Part shown: positions 49,601 through 58,900 of the stretch, one piece after another | Position numbering within the stretch: the first letter of the stretch is position 1 | Layout: each line of letters opens with the position of its first letter | Assembly: GCF_963678635.1 (NCBI RefSeq) | Contig: NC_087067.1 | Coordinates: 29,316,403-29,380,402 of the forward strand | Direction: 5' to 3' | DNA: 64,000 nucleotides | Origin: Symsagittifera roscoffensis | Taxonomy: Eukaryota > Xenacoelomorpha > Acoela > Convolutidae | Notes under the pieces: generated by a model | The model's database searches: none | Told to the model about the DNA's origin: nothing | What the model saw: the letters and a program-made list of their open reading frames with translations, nothing else | Program-made: the position numbers and the translations under genes

Positions 49601-49606
49601 CTGTAA
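43607..49606 (+). CDS. gag-pol: Gag - protease - reverse transcriptase - RNase H polyprotein
   Basis: 1,999 codons, starting ATGAGG at 43607. Element B Gag begins in the same way upstream of a shared MV(S/E)TRS motif, which supports this start over the ATG at 43733. Residues 1-430 are charged and partly coiled-coil-prone. A retrotransposon Gag block follows (RFGSGMKGHQAMMRFEKRRQ, ~500-520). Two CCHC zinc knuckles lie at ~630-643 and ~683-696. The aspartic protease has LLDTGAVLSV (Asp990). RT has TTLDLGSAF (Asp1411) and YVDD (1476-1479). RNase H has Asp1624, Glu1671 and Asp1696. An acidic tail runs to a TAA at 49604-49606. Downstream codons continue in the same frame into the integrase. All visible catalytic residues are present, so this part looks functional. 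Confidence 0.95.
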   Translation: MRRSRVPVLEKRSSGSNTKYNSSLRGTTSTGPKITKTNFSVNMVSTRSTAENRAKEGTEGERVEPTIEIDLETPDQSVDETRKMATESTPMPNAEEPNQKPIEFSPIDDAEDAIGNTEETVKEDSQVKRTSFTEKLGIMFGIKTKENVTEEPKAERARTFGTVSTKTSEANPREEQAKAEATAEERPTADHEETTIELGDLLAKLNQIDKRLKHSEEDREVIKKEIRYNKHEYLDSYFNLAKATDERLKEMSDKVEATNEEREKNIKTDMQQLKNRYDDVNSQLGSLERRMDTMSKSQAESSCAIQAKLDAILRGSTPQERPAADRTQSTRVDFVEPQRNKRQSTPWPLTRDAISIAPTAAKTIMKNGTSNTTTAPGDSTANSNTGPDAMTWASTWEMMNRTLEAFATRNTDSSDRREGKSRKTFKKPKEFKDDSDGCIDTWVEVMRLHLEQDNLSDERQACTAILSNLEGTALKCVVAKKEEERDTADKIFEILLNRFGSGMKGHQAMMRFEKRRQRDDESIDRFLDDLESLRRRSDPEESTNRRNFSIASKFIDGVKSDDLRTMLATYYTLSKDSAPTPEEMRQKSREYMLMKPKKYSYSENRNTQGGSQPQRSSWYKPRDDMDKRRSCANCGSADHHVADCTTYKQGMKSLGYAPDEEDMSQMEEHEYYNGLIIKIGARCFFCNQEGHFRMDCPLFWEAVKDQNHPKHKLALAAVQNQRNRQNEFESRNLGAPNTELPTKTVKAVTHVSGALESAAGSSLEINYEKAATEAIAKVKQDLAAKEIEQRLKLEIERQNFNEALTGSNSIPEARTGSMKTGNCNTVKMVTGKPFGISKIGARIMSIITVGGHEVTRNLSEPSDQTIMHIDVYADYLSGISPQTTSRALRALLTRGGSKSVRVDNRYTEAYGPHEVMLNIDGINIYTKTMITCDEDLIGQIYVGKEELKVRSIGHCAMLEEDAMHIGTEADVTGHVLDINGKKTQLRGLLDTGAVLSVIPIETWEKMGFDKGDLIDSRIRLSAANKGALRALGRTPIIALNLGERNLWMSFIVVENLDESDQFILGRDFIRNFDVTIDLNNAMFRIRNPDRRYAIKPVNLIMANENKAPVFLSRRVRLKANEAAIVSLRMKNYNELSDNKQVCIVPNPNSQSAAVLGRSFSITKSGLCVSVLLNTLDIPITIQRGRKLGYALPVKTRYETIENSKQNEVVDCPNHRDKICILRRLQRIKDSSSLIKSLKSETDDGLSSCSNFPERPTPDEMQTDKPVLPEIEHLRGKLKDEQLEAIKDVLERNEEVFSRHKADIGCCNFVEHEIELEENAVPHREGARRMTPHKSDACRKEIETLLEYDMIEPSKSPWACGVVMAKKKGDQLRFCCDFRYLNSVTVKDAYPIPRIDESLSKLGDAKFFTTLDLGSAFWQVPLRKQDRDKTGFACELGLFQWKRMPFGLCNATATFQRLMAHALTGVTKKYGNLVMCYVDDVVIATPTLEDHIERLDEVFACMKRSGLKCKPSKCEILKDSIKYLGRMIDKHGIRPDPDAVKAVLTWKSPKTEHQLMSFLGFANYYREFIKGYADKVYPMQQLMRHKGKKFTWNNAAEESFQRIKKELCEAPVLGMPTEKGMYVLDTDASVVAISGILHQEQEWNGKTVLRPIAYGSKVLSDTEMKYGAPKAEMFAVVTFVEKYRAYLGSEPFKLRVDNRALSWLKTYSMDQSYIGRWIVRLDGYNMIIEHRTRDKHQNADSLSKKTEFYERQEQREADRPEIKDGFSFMDKETYDSLPLTRWLDKSGKPIEDHPELPEEPLEKTILKKSRRIPIGIMLKSKIVRETLKAKGYDLIQVEEGTVRIDEDLMRLLEKLSDDKPVIQGKGQEAPELTILRREETVNNTDVSKGSITDSREVVRSLVEKIPEKILEQTKVRDKKVTFREEVEHLGLDQESGEWSRFMEEDETGEGKLSGEREEWDEDSDESSEDQDSLCMILAEEKIRQHDRELQTDPSSGTYNL
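49604..49606 (+). other. Single in-frame TAA separating RNase H part from integrase part
   Basis: The frame of 43607 is open from 49607 to 52414 without another stop. The text on both sides aligns with continuous coding text in element B, which has no stop at this position. It is either a recent nonsense change, a readthrough site or a sequencing error. The context is CTG TAA ATA. Confidence 0.85.
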
Positions 49607-49720
49607 ATACAAGAGGTACGAGGTGGTGAAGAGCTCGAGAAAATAGCAGTTTCAAGAAAACCACTAAGGGAACTATCGTGCAACTCAAACGTCAGAACGA
49701 ATCTGGTACCAGAAGACGAC

Positions 49721-52414
49721 ATGAAAATCGTGAAAAGGATGATATGTGTGAAGCTGAGCGATGACATCCACAACCCTGGTGAAATGAATGGACAGATCAT
49801 GGCGCTAAAGGAGCACGTTAAGGCGAGATACAGGCTGTCTAACCTAATAAGGGCCCAGAAGAATGACAAAATGACAAGTAACCTCTCCAAATGGATCCAT
49901 TCGGGAGTCAAGGAGAAGGGGGAACTTGAGGAAGACAGCTGCAAGATCTTGAGCCAGTTCTACAAAGAAAAGAGAGATTTACTTTATCACACAGCTGAAG
50001 GGGTGGTAGCGTGCAAGAGAAGAGATGAGGAAAAAATATTACACAAACACAACCTCATCATACTACCACAATTGTACCAAACGGAGGTGCTTTTCAGATC
50101 ACACGACCAGATGGGCCACCAGGGGATAGATAAAGTACAACAAAGGATACTTCACAGGTTTGATTGGCCGGGAATGAGAAAAGCTTGCGAGAGATGGGTG
50201 AATGCCTGCCTAGCATGCCTTCAAGTAAAAGACCCAAGGAAGATGAAGTTTCCCCTCAAGTCTGTCGAGAGTTCGGAATTCAATGAAGTGGTGCAGATAG
50301 ACCATCAGAAAATCTGCATGACGGAGTCGGGTTATAACCAAATACTAGTTATAATAGATCACTTCACCAAGTTGGCGGAAGCGGTTCCGTGCCAGACAGC
50401 CTCGGCAGAGGAGACATGTGATCACCTGATAACGCATTGGATATCGCGGTATGGTTGTCCAATGACTTTCCAGTCGGACAACGGCAAGGCTTTTGTGGGG
50501 GACTTGACAAAAGAATTGATGAAGAGATCACACATTGCTCAAGCACACTCGACGACCTATCATCCACAGACCAATGGGTTGGTAGAGAGACAGAACAGGA
50601 CACTGGTCAACATGCTCAGGGTGTACTGCTCGAGATACATGACGGACTGGGACAAATACCTGCCACAGGTAGTAGGAGCCTACAATAGTACTCAGCACTC
50701 AACGACGGGTATCAGTCCTTTCATGATGTTGACAGGCAGGGAAAGGGCAATGCCTATAACATTCTTCTACCCGGAGTACGAGGGGAAGAGGACGTCACCT
50801 CAAGCATACGTGAAGGAAGCGATCAAAAGACAACAAGAGCTAAACGAGCTATGTCGGAGAAACACGGCGCAAGCGCAAATGAGGCAACGCAAGAAATATG
50901 ACGAAAAGATACTAAGAGCAAAGCCATACGAAGTGGGCCAATACGTGTGGGTCTTCCAAAATGTCATACCGCCCAAGGGAACAAAGAAACTACTCAAGAA
51001 ATGGAGAGGACCGTTCATGATTACGGAAGTACATCAACAAGGACGGTTCTATCGCTTGAGTACAGGGCGAGCAGCACATTACGAAAATCTGAAGCCTCGC
51101 GTCCCGTCCCCGGAGGACTGGTGCCTACCAAAAGACATGGAAGGTCTTGAGTACCTGGTGGTGGAACCAGCGTGCGAAGTGAATGAGAAAGGCACTAGAG
51201 AGAAAAATGATGGAAATGAGAACTTGAGTTTGGACGACAACGAAAAGATAGAAGTGGAGTCGGATGCAGGTTCATTTGTAGAAGAAGACTGGAACGACCC
51301 AGAGCAAAACGAGGTACCGAAGTGGATGGAGCCGGATCGACCAACACCACCGGAAACCAGGACTGGCAATCGTAAACGAACAGGTATGAGGTACAATAGG
51401 TACGGGGATGACTTCTTGATCGATAAGATACAGCCAGACAAGTTGGGCGATGAACTACTAAGTGCAGGCGAACTGGAAGCCGAAGAGGAATGGCAGGTCA
51501 TTGACGATGGTGGACATTATCCGCAGGATGATTACTCGACGCCAGAATTGGAGACGGATCTCGAGCAGAGTGAAATAGAAAGGAGGGAGAACACGAACTT
51601 GAGGATTCTAGAGTGGATGCGTGATGTCAAAGACGAGAGCCGCGAAGGACAAAGCATTCAGCAAATCGATGTATCAGCAGCAAATTACATGAAGACAGAG
51701 GACCCTCTTTTCGGATGGACAGCAACAGACAGGCCACTGGACATCCCCAAGGACAATTCAGACCCGACTACATCGACGGGGACGTCGATAAATATTTTTG
51801 TCCGGGGAGTGGGGGTAGGACTTACCCACACCGAAAATTTGATGATAAGGAAGCTCAAGGAAGTGAGGGAAACAAGCGGATTGGAACTGGAGGAAGAAGA
51901 ACCAGAGCCTACCATAGGAAGGAATTTCAAAACGAAATTCGAAATACCCAATGAATACTCAGAGAACATCATGATAACGGATAGCGACTTCATCCTGTCA
52001 AACAGGACCAGCGCGATCTGCATCACGGCGGACATGAGTTTCAAATCAAGATTGGAGGCTGACTTCAAAAGAGAGTACCAGAACGTAGAGTTTCTGTTCA
52101 GACAGAGGCCAGGACTGGGAGGCATTGCAGCGCTTCCACCGTCAGTGGCACAAGTCCCGGGCAAATACCTCTGCTTCCTAGTAACGAGAGTCAACGACAG
52201 AAACACAATTGATCCCGAACACGTGATATTGGCACTGACAAGACTACGTGACTTCATGATTGAAAGAGGAATAGTGGAGGTCTCGATGCCGGTGTACGAC
52301 CCAAACAGGGGCAAACTGAGCTCGAGGGAATTGTACGCTATCCTACATGTGGTCTTTGCAGAAACAGAGATAATGGTGCATCTTCACAAGAAGTACTACT
52401 TGAGCATTGCCTGA
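49721..52414 (+). CDS. pol: Integrase with chromodomain-like tail, acidic linker and macro-like domain
   Basis: 897 codons from the first ATG; the frame is open from 49607, in register with Gag-Pol, so it is probably the Pol C-terminus. The zinc-binding module uses His128, His133, Cys163 and Cys166. The DDE core has Asp194 (QIDHQK), Asp253 (QSDNG) and Glu289 (NGLVERQ), giving the classical 35-residue D-E spacing. A GPF module (WRGPFMITEV) lies near 430. Acidic linkers fill ~490-740. The last ~150 residues resemble an OARD1/TARG1-like macro domain: ITADMSF, GGIAALPP, YLCFLVTR, VSMPVYDPNRG and a final strand IMVHLHKK. The usual glycine-rich loop and catalytic Asp of that family are not evident, so ADP-ribose hydrolysis is doubtful. 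The same tail occurs in element B. Confidence 0.92.
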   Translation: MKIVKRMICVKLSDDIHNPGEMNGQIMALKEHVKARYRLSNLIRAQKNDKMTSNLSKWIHSGVKEKGELEEDSCKILSQFYKEKRDLLYHTAEGVVACKRRDEEKILHKHNLIILPQLYQTEVLFRSHDQMGHQGIDKVQQRILHRFDWPGMRKACERWVNACLACLQVKDPRKMKFPLKSVESSEFNEVVQIDHQKICMTESGYNQILVIIDHFTKLAEAVPCQTASAEETCDHLITHWISRYGCPMTFQSDNGKAFVGDLTKELMKRSHIAQAHSTTYHPQTNGLVERQNRTLVNMLRVYCSRYMTDWDKYLPQVVGAYNSTQHSTTGISPFMMLTGRERAMPITFFYPEYEGKRTSPQAYVKEAIKRQQELNELCRRNTAQAQMRQRKKYDEKILRAKPYEVGQYVWVFQNVIPPKGTKKLLKKWRGPFMITEVHQQGRFYRLSTGRAAHYENLKPRVPSPEDWCLPKDMEGLEYLVVEPACEVNEKGTREKNDGNENLSLDDNEKIEVESDAGSFVEEDWNDPEQNEVPKWMEPDRPTPPETRTGNRKRTGMRYNRYGDDFLIDKIQPDKLGDELLSAGELEAEEEWQVIDDGGHYPQDDYSTPELETDLEQSEIERRENTNLRILEWMRDVKDESREGQSIQQIDVSAANYMKTEDPLFGWTATDRPLDIPKDNSDPTTSTGTSINIFVRGVGVGLTHTENLMIRKLKEVRETSGLELEEEEPEPTIGRNFKTKFEIPNEYSENIMITDSDFILSNRTSAICITADMSFKSRLEADFKREYQNVEFLFRQRPGLGGIAALPPSVAQVPGKYLCFLVTRVNDRNTIDPEHVILALTRLRDFMIERGIVEVSMPVYDPNRGKLSSRELYAILHVVFAETEIMVHLHKKYYLSIA
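51955..52411 (+). other. Macro-domain-like module at Pol C-terminus
   Basis: About residues 746-897 of the integrase frame. The pattern is hydrophobic strand, ITADMSF, GGIAALPPSVAQVPGKYLCF, a helix with LALTRLRDFM, VSMPVYDP and a terminal strand. It matches the element order of small macro domains such as OARD1. The assignment rests on motif memory, not a search. Confidence 0.6.
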
Positions 52415-52937
52415 GTCGGGTACATGGAGGTATCAGGTCGGGTGTGAGGGAGGAGTCTTGAGTTAGGTACTGGGGTGCGGCGCAGGTAAAGGGATCTTAA
52501 GATGTGATTGGCATGACAATTGAATTTTAAAAGAAAGAATTGATGGTGCTAAAACATAAAATGAATCTGCATGTTCTTAAGGGAAAATCCAATCGAATTG
52601 CTTTAAGTGATATGAGAATGATAAGATTTTAACCATATGGGTAGAAGGGGGGTCTCTAGGTTAGGAACGTGACATGCTAAGTTTTAATGAGCTTTCTGTT
52701 TTCAGATCGAGTTTGAAAAACAAAGTTGAAAATCCAACTACACTCAAGCGAGAAACAGAAAGAGAGAATCTTGATTGAACACGCGATAATCCGAATTTAC
52801 AGCAAGTACTTGCAAGAGAGCATTTCTAGAGAATTCTTGAATTGGGTAATACTTGAGTTGGTAAGGTAATTCTTGAGTTGGTAAGGTAATTCTTGAGCTG
52901 GTTAACATCTACCTATATACATCCCGAAGTTGCAAAA
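52415..52937 (+). other. Spacer between Pol and ORF3 with splice-like signals
   Basis: 523 non-coding bases. A pyrimidine-rich CTTTCTGTTTTCAG ends at 52705, a good 3' splice site that could make a subgenomic ORF3 mRNA. From 52844 three ~20-bp repeats (GTAAGGTAATTCTTGAGTTG) lead up to ORF3 and contain GTAAG donor-like words. Confidence 0.5.
52844..52900 (+). repeat. Three tandem ~20-bp repeats before ORF3
   Basis: Units end at 52860, 52880 and 52900. Each holds TTGAG(T/C)TG, and the later two begin GTAAGGTAAT. Confidence 0.85.
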
Positions 52938-55900
52938 ATGGCAGACCGATTCTGGAACTCCGTGCCCGCGGCTCTGAAGAAGCCCACTCTTGACGAGCTG
53001 TACAGACGCTTGAGGGACCTGGACTACACCCAGATAGACGAGAGAATGGCGGTGATGCTGAATGCGATCCTCCAGTTGGAGGACCAGGGTGAGTGCAGGG
53101 AGTCTGCGACGGAGGCTGTCTTGATGGTCGGCTACACCACCGAGGGCATATCAAATCGAGAACAGACCAGATGGTTATCTTGGAATGCGGATGGAGGAGT
53201 AAGGGGCTTTGACTTGGCAAGAAATCCTGGCCTGAGTAACAACACCGAACACGGCGCAGGAGAGTTTCCGCTACCGACGAGACCAACAGCAAGATCCACA
53301 GGCCAGAGCTCGAGTAAGGTGCCGTCGATGTCGCGAGCGCAACAGACGACAGAGGCATATCCGGATCTGGGGGTTCTAAAGAAAGAGCTCGAGAAGGCGC
53401 TGAAGGAAAGGAATAAAGCGAACCTCGATCGGGATCAGGCGAAGCTGGACAGGGAGAAGCTTCAGCTGGAGAGAGACCAGGCAGTCGACGAGCAAGATCA
53501 GACGTCGAAATTACTTGAGATGCTAAGGGCTGAACATCAGCAGGAGCTGAGGGTGCGGGAGAACGTCGCAAATCGTGATCAACTGAAGTCGGAGTTGGAA
53601 AGGATAGAACAGCGACAACGCGAGCTTGACGCACAGAAGGGAGCCAGGTCAAACGAACGAGTGGTGACCAGCTCGAGGCCAGAGTCGCGCATGGAGGTGG
53701 ATGAAGCTCCCAGGGCTAGAGGACGGTTCAACCTTGACCGCGAGGCCAGAGAACACATGAGCGAAGGGTTAGAGGTCTGGATACCGAATGACGTGACGCC
53801 TTCCTTGCGCAACCTAGAGACACAACCTGTACGTCCTCTGATGGATGTGGTGTTACCAGGATATACCCCAACCTCGACCTCGAGTGGCAGTCAGGTGAGT
53901 GGCGCCTCATCGCGCCTGAAGGAGCTAGGCGAGAAATTGCAGCAGCAGAGTCGTGAAAGATCGACAAGGCCAGAGCTTCCCCCAACTTGGAGGGAACAGC
54001 CGGTCAGGAATGTCGTGATCGCAAGCTATAAGAAGAATACAGAAGGGAACTACCACAGGCACAATCGGCTGGACTGGAGTGCGGAACAGGGAGCCAGGAG
54101 GGACTGCTTCCATGACGCAGCCTGGGTGGAGTATCTAGCGCCACCTCGTGTGCCAGAGGGTGCAGTTCACCTAATTATAGGGGATAGCCTGGTGCGGGTG
54201 TTGACCCAGATACGGTCCCATTGGCAGACAGGAGTCTTGAGTTTCGCTGGAGCTGCCACGCCACAGATGTTGGCAACCCTGGACATGCTAGGGATGACCA
54301 AAGTTTACGCAGTGACCCTGATGGTTGGGACCAACGACGTGTCAAGGGGAGAAGCGAGGAAAGTAGCGAGGCTGTGCGACAAGATGAGCTGCCTTCTTGA
54401 GGAACTGAGGATCCAGATGGACCCCATCCTGCTGACGGTATGCACGGTCCCCTACAACATGATGTTTGATCAGCACGCCCTAGAGATGAACCAGAAGGTG
54501 CGGAGCCTGAACAAGATGATCCGAGACATACACCGGAAGAGTGTGCTTCCTCTCAGGCTGTTGGACATAGCAGAACGTATGGAGAAAAAGGGATTCCCTG
54601 AAGACACCTCAAAAGATGGAATCCATTTCGATAGGCCAAGGGGAGCGGAGTGGCTGAACGACGTCTTCCAGGAACATATTAACACGCTAGAGGCGGACCT
54701 GCTGGAGACAGCCCAATTCACTTTAGGACCACCTCCCAACCCACCATTCCTTGCCTCGAGGGCCTTGGCTGGTCGCTTGGGAGCGAGAGTTGATACTAGA
54801 GACAGTTCAAGGAGCAATCAGACCCGATTGCAGAGTGCCACGCCAATGGAGTCGGAGGAGGTAGAGTCATCAACACCTCCGGGCTCGGCGATGTCCTCTG
54901 TGGTGGTAGCAGATGGCAGGAGAGAAAAGAAGTCTATGGAGACTGCCCGCTTGAGATATCCTGAGAAGGTGAAGGAACTGGATCTAGAGAGTTTGGAATG
55001 CAGACGAGAGTTGGCGGAAACCCTGGGGATCGAACGAGTGTCGCACGAGGATTTGAATAGACATCATTGCATAGACTGGTTGAAAGCTCACGAAGCGCAC
55101 TTCTCGAGAGCGAAGTTAATGGAGACCACAGACCTGACTGGAATTCCCACAAAAACGATCATGGGACCCATTAACTACAGGCCTCTCAAACTGTTGGGGG
55201 GTCCTGGACTTATAACAGAACCTCCCAAGCACCGAACTGGCATCGCTAGGATCAGGTTGGCAACACCGGCGCAGTTGAAGGTGGTAGACAAGCTACTCAA
55301 TCCGGGGGGAATGGAATTGCCTGATGCCGCTTACGAAGGTCCGAAGTTGGCAGAAGATCCCAGGTACGGGAAGCCCTGTGGTGGCACCCAACTGGCCAAA
55401 ACTCTGGCAGTTTATGAAAGAGCAGATCCAGCTGCTGCAAGAGTAGTCATTGTGGCGGGATCGGACTTCGAAGGAACGTCTCCCAAGTTGTTCTGGCCGG
55501 AGACTCTGGTATACTCCTTGCCAGGAGCCGAATTGAACCAGATGTTGACTCTAGTGGTGGCAATAAAGTCGGAGATGCCCTGTGAACCTGAGCTGCTAAT
55601 GTTTGCAGGAATGAATGATCACCTGCACGCGATGGGACTTCTTGAGCAACTGAAGGGCAAGGAGATTCCGACATCAAAGAAGATATGGGAGGCTATTCAG
55701 GCGTTATTTGCGGCGATGAATGAGGTACAAGAGAACGTAGCCTCGAGATTTGGGTCCAAGACGAAGGTGGTGTTTACCACATCCCCGGGATACGCAAATA
55801 TGCCACCCGCCCTACAATTCGTGTACGCGGTCTTGATCCTGATAGCAGAAGGGAGTGAATGGCGGATTCTGATGGCAGCCCCCAATCGAGAGCTGGAGCC

Positions 55901-58900
55901 ATTGAACTTGAGGCTTTACAAATCAGAATTGCCGGCCGCATGGGCTGACATATCTCATGCACTGAGGGGCTTTTACGGACTGGCCGACGTCCTGATTGTA
56001 TTGGATGAGGTACTCTTGCTAGAGATATCGAACTTTGCTAGACAACTCAAGTTCAGCCCAGTCATCGGGGACGACCACCCGGCGATAAACCAGTTGACGG
56101 CCAGCCTGTGGTTCCGGAGTATGGATGTGAAAGTCGCAAATTCCACCAGCAGGACTAGAGGTCCCAGCAACGAGAGAAGAAATGTGGTCGAGACGGAGAA
56201 ACAGTTAGAATCGATGAAATATCGCTTGACTCAAGAGAATGGCTGGTGGCCATTCCTGACACCAAGGCTGGAGAACGTCATGAATAAGACGAGGGAGGAA
56301 GCACCACTCCTCGTGAAACAAATCTGGAGTTTTCTAGAGAAGCAACTGGAGCTAGCTGAAACGAGAGACATGACGGTGGCTAGATTTGTCTCGGCCACCA
56401 ATGAAGTGACGATTGGAGGATTTTGGAGAGAGCACGCCAACGGCGAATTGAAGACTAGGAGAGATTACGAGATTCTCAAGTTCTTGAGTCCTTGCTGGGA
56501 GAGAGAATTCTTGGCAGGAGTGTTCGGCACCACGGCGACTATCTTCGGAGCCTTCGTACAGGAGATACTGGGCATGTCCATCAGCCTGCTCTTGGCCCTG
56601 TATTTGGTTTACCCCAGATACTTGTTCAACATGGGCCCAGCATACATGTTTAGTCGAGGAGTGGAGACACTTCGAGTTGATGGGTATCTGGCACTAGTAC
56701 TCTTGACCCATGGGGAATTGGTATCGTTTCATCGGTTAATGGAATATGGAGAACCTCTGTCTATGGGGAGAGTCCACACGAGCATTGAAACCAGCTCCTA
56801 CAAGTGTGCCGCAGGGTTGAAGACACTGCTGGTGCAATACCTCATGATGCAGAATCGATACATGACGGGTGAAGATGAGAACCCAACCTCGAGAGAAGAA
56901 TGGGAGAAGGCGAACAGAGGGATGCCTCTGTTGACGGACCTGTGCCTGGCAATGAGGTCGGACCCAATGGGGATAATCCGAGGTCTAGAGGAGGTGGTGA
57001 CCTGCATCTATGGTCCAGCAGTGACGTACGCGTTTCCAGACCCCCTGGTGATAACGTATCGTCACTCGGTGACGCACTTGAGTCTCATCAGCGTACTGGA
57101 TGGTACAGCGCTGAATTGGTGTCAGCAGGAGGTGCTCAGGGCGCGTATGAGCAACACGGTACTCTTCGGAAAAGTGAAAGATGCCGAGATGATGGTGTGC
57201 AACTTCAGGGGACAAATGCAATGTAGAATGGGAGGCAAGCGAGAGGGCCTCATTGAAATGTATCCAAAGTTTTGGAACCTAAACCCATTGACGGCCAACG
57301 GACGAGAAGTCTTGAGAATCCCCGCCTGGAAGGAGTGCTTTGCGCTAGTCAAGAGGGAGCTGGAGGCCATAATGGAGAAAGAAATCCTACCAGCCACCAT
57401 GCCTGAGTTCCCGACAGTCAGGAGGATGACCTTGGGAATGAATAGTCCCTTGGTGGTTCCCTCCATAATGGCGAAGATGATGACGGAGGAAACGCAGAGG
57501 CATTTCACGGATGGCTGGGATCCCCTGTTCATCGGCTACACGGCGGCAGTCTACTTCCACACCAGCGAGATGAAGGTAAATTCGTGGACGACGCAAGCGA
57601 AAAAGAGTAGAGGTTCGCAGCCCCCTGGATATGAGGTGCGGAAAGTCTTGAGGACTCTTGAGAAGGAAGGACTTGAGAATATGCTACCCATATGGGATGA
57701 TGGCAGGATGATCGTGATGGAGGGACACGTCGCATTGGTGGACGAGATGAAATTTGCCACGAGAAAATACAAGGCACCCTATGGCTTGGAACAAGTAGAA
57801 GTGACACAGGAGGGAACAGAACTAGATGCAGCAGGTCAACTGCATGTAGCCCTGACGGAATATAAAAAGCTGGATCCTACGACACCGTCACCACTGTCTG
57901 TAGACACGCCTGGAGACAAGAGGAGTGGACCCGTTGAAGATCGATTCAAAAGAATTCTCGAGAGAAGAAGAAATGAATCAGAGGAAGAGAGTATGGATGA
58001 AACTCTCAGTGAAGCTGGAGAAGACATGGAGGTGGGGAATACACCTGAACCAGGGCCATCAGGGGAGGAACTCACCACTCAAGAGCTGTTGAAAGACTTG
58101 AGCGAAGAGAATTGGGCAGATACTGCCACACCACCTCTGAACCCGTCCCCGCGGAAGAACCTAGAGTTGCCATTGGCAGGTGAGACCTTCAATATGGGGA
58201 TGTTACTCTTGAGCTCGGAGGAAAGGGAGAAGAACACGTTCGAAGGGAACAGGGACATATTCTTGGGATCTCTCGAGGATGACGCTTGGCAGGAATTCCT
58301 GGGGGAATTCAATCGAGAAGTGGGCAGCGAGACGACGCTGGACAAGTTCAAGAAGGAACTGTGGGACGCAGTAGTGAGATTCGGGGAACCGCTCCTGATA
58401 GGAACGGGCCTGGATGAGAAAGCAAGAAAAAAGCTGCTGAACAAGCTAGTGGAGCTGAGGAACGCACGATCGAAGACTAGAAAAGAGAAATGTGAGGACA
58501 GCTCTACTCTGAAACAAAAAACTGTGGATAAAATGGTTGATGATATAAAAAGGGATAAGGTTGGGACTAGTAATATGATTAAAAGTACTAATATCCTTAA
58601 GGCTCGAGCAGGGGGGAGGCAAGAGTTGGAAGGAGTGGATGGAGAGGTCGAATCAATGATGATAGCCACAACACCCTCGAGCAGAGATGTGAAGACTCGC
58701 AAGAGGAAGAGAGAAGTGGAAGGATGGGGTAGTCCTTCAGTGGATGCTGTTTCGGAAGGAAACTTGAGAGAGACGGCGCCCATCGTTTTGGCCCGATGCA
58801 AGACGGCGGCATACAAGAACAACTCGGAGCTCAGGAAACCACTTGAAGTAGAAAAGGAAATAGAGGTTTCCACCAGTTCGACGTCAGAAGAAGACTTCAA

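Noticed and set aside
52893-52937. Upstream TTG as the ORF3 start
   Set aside because: A TTG start is unlikely in a eukaryotic message. The ATG at 52938 has good context and matches the position of the element B ATG.
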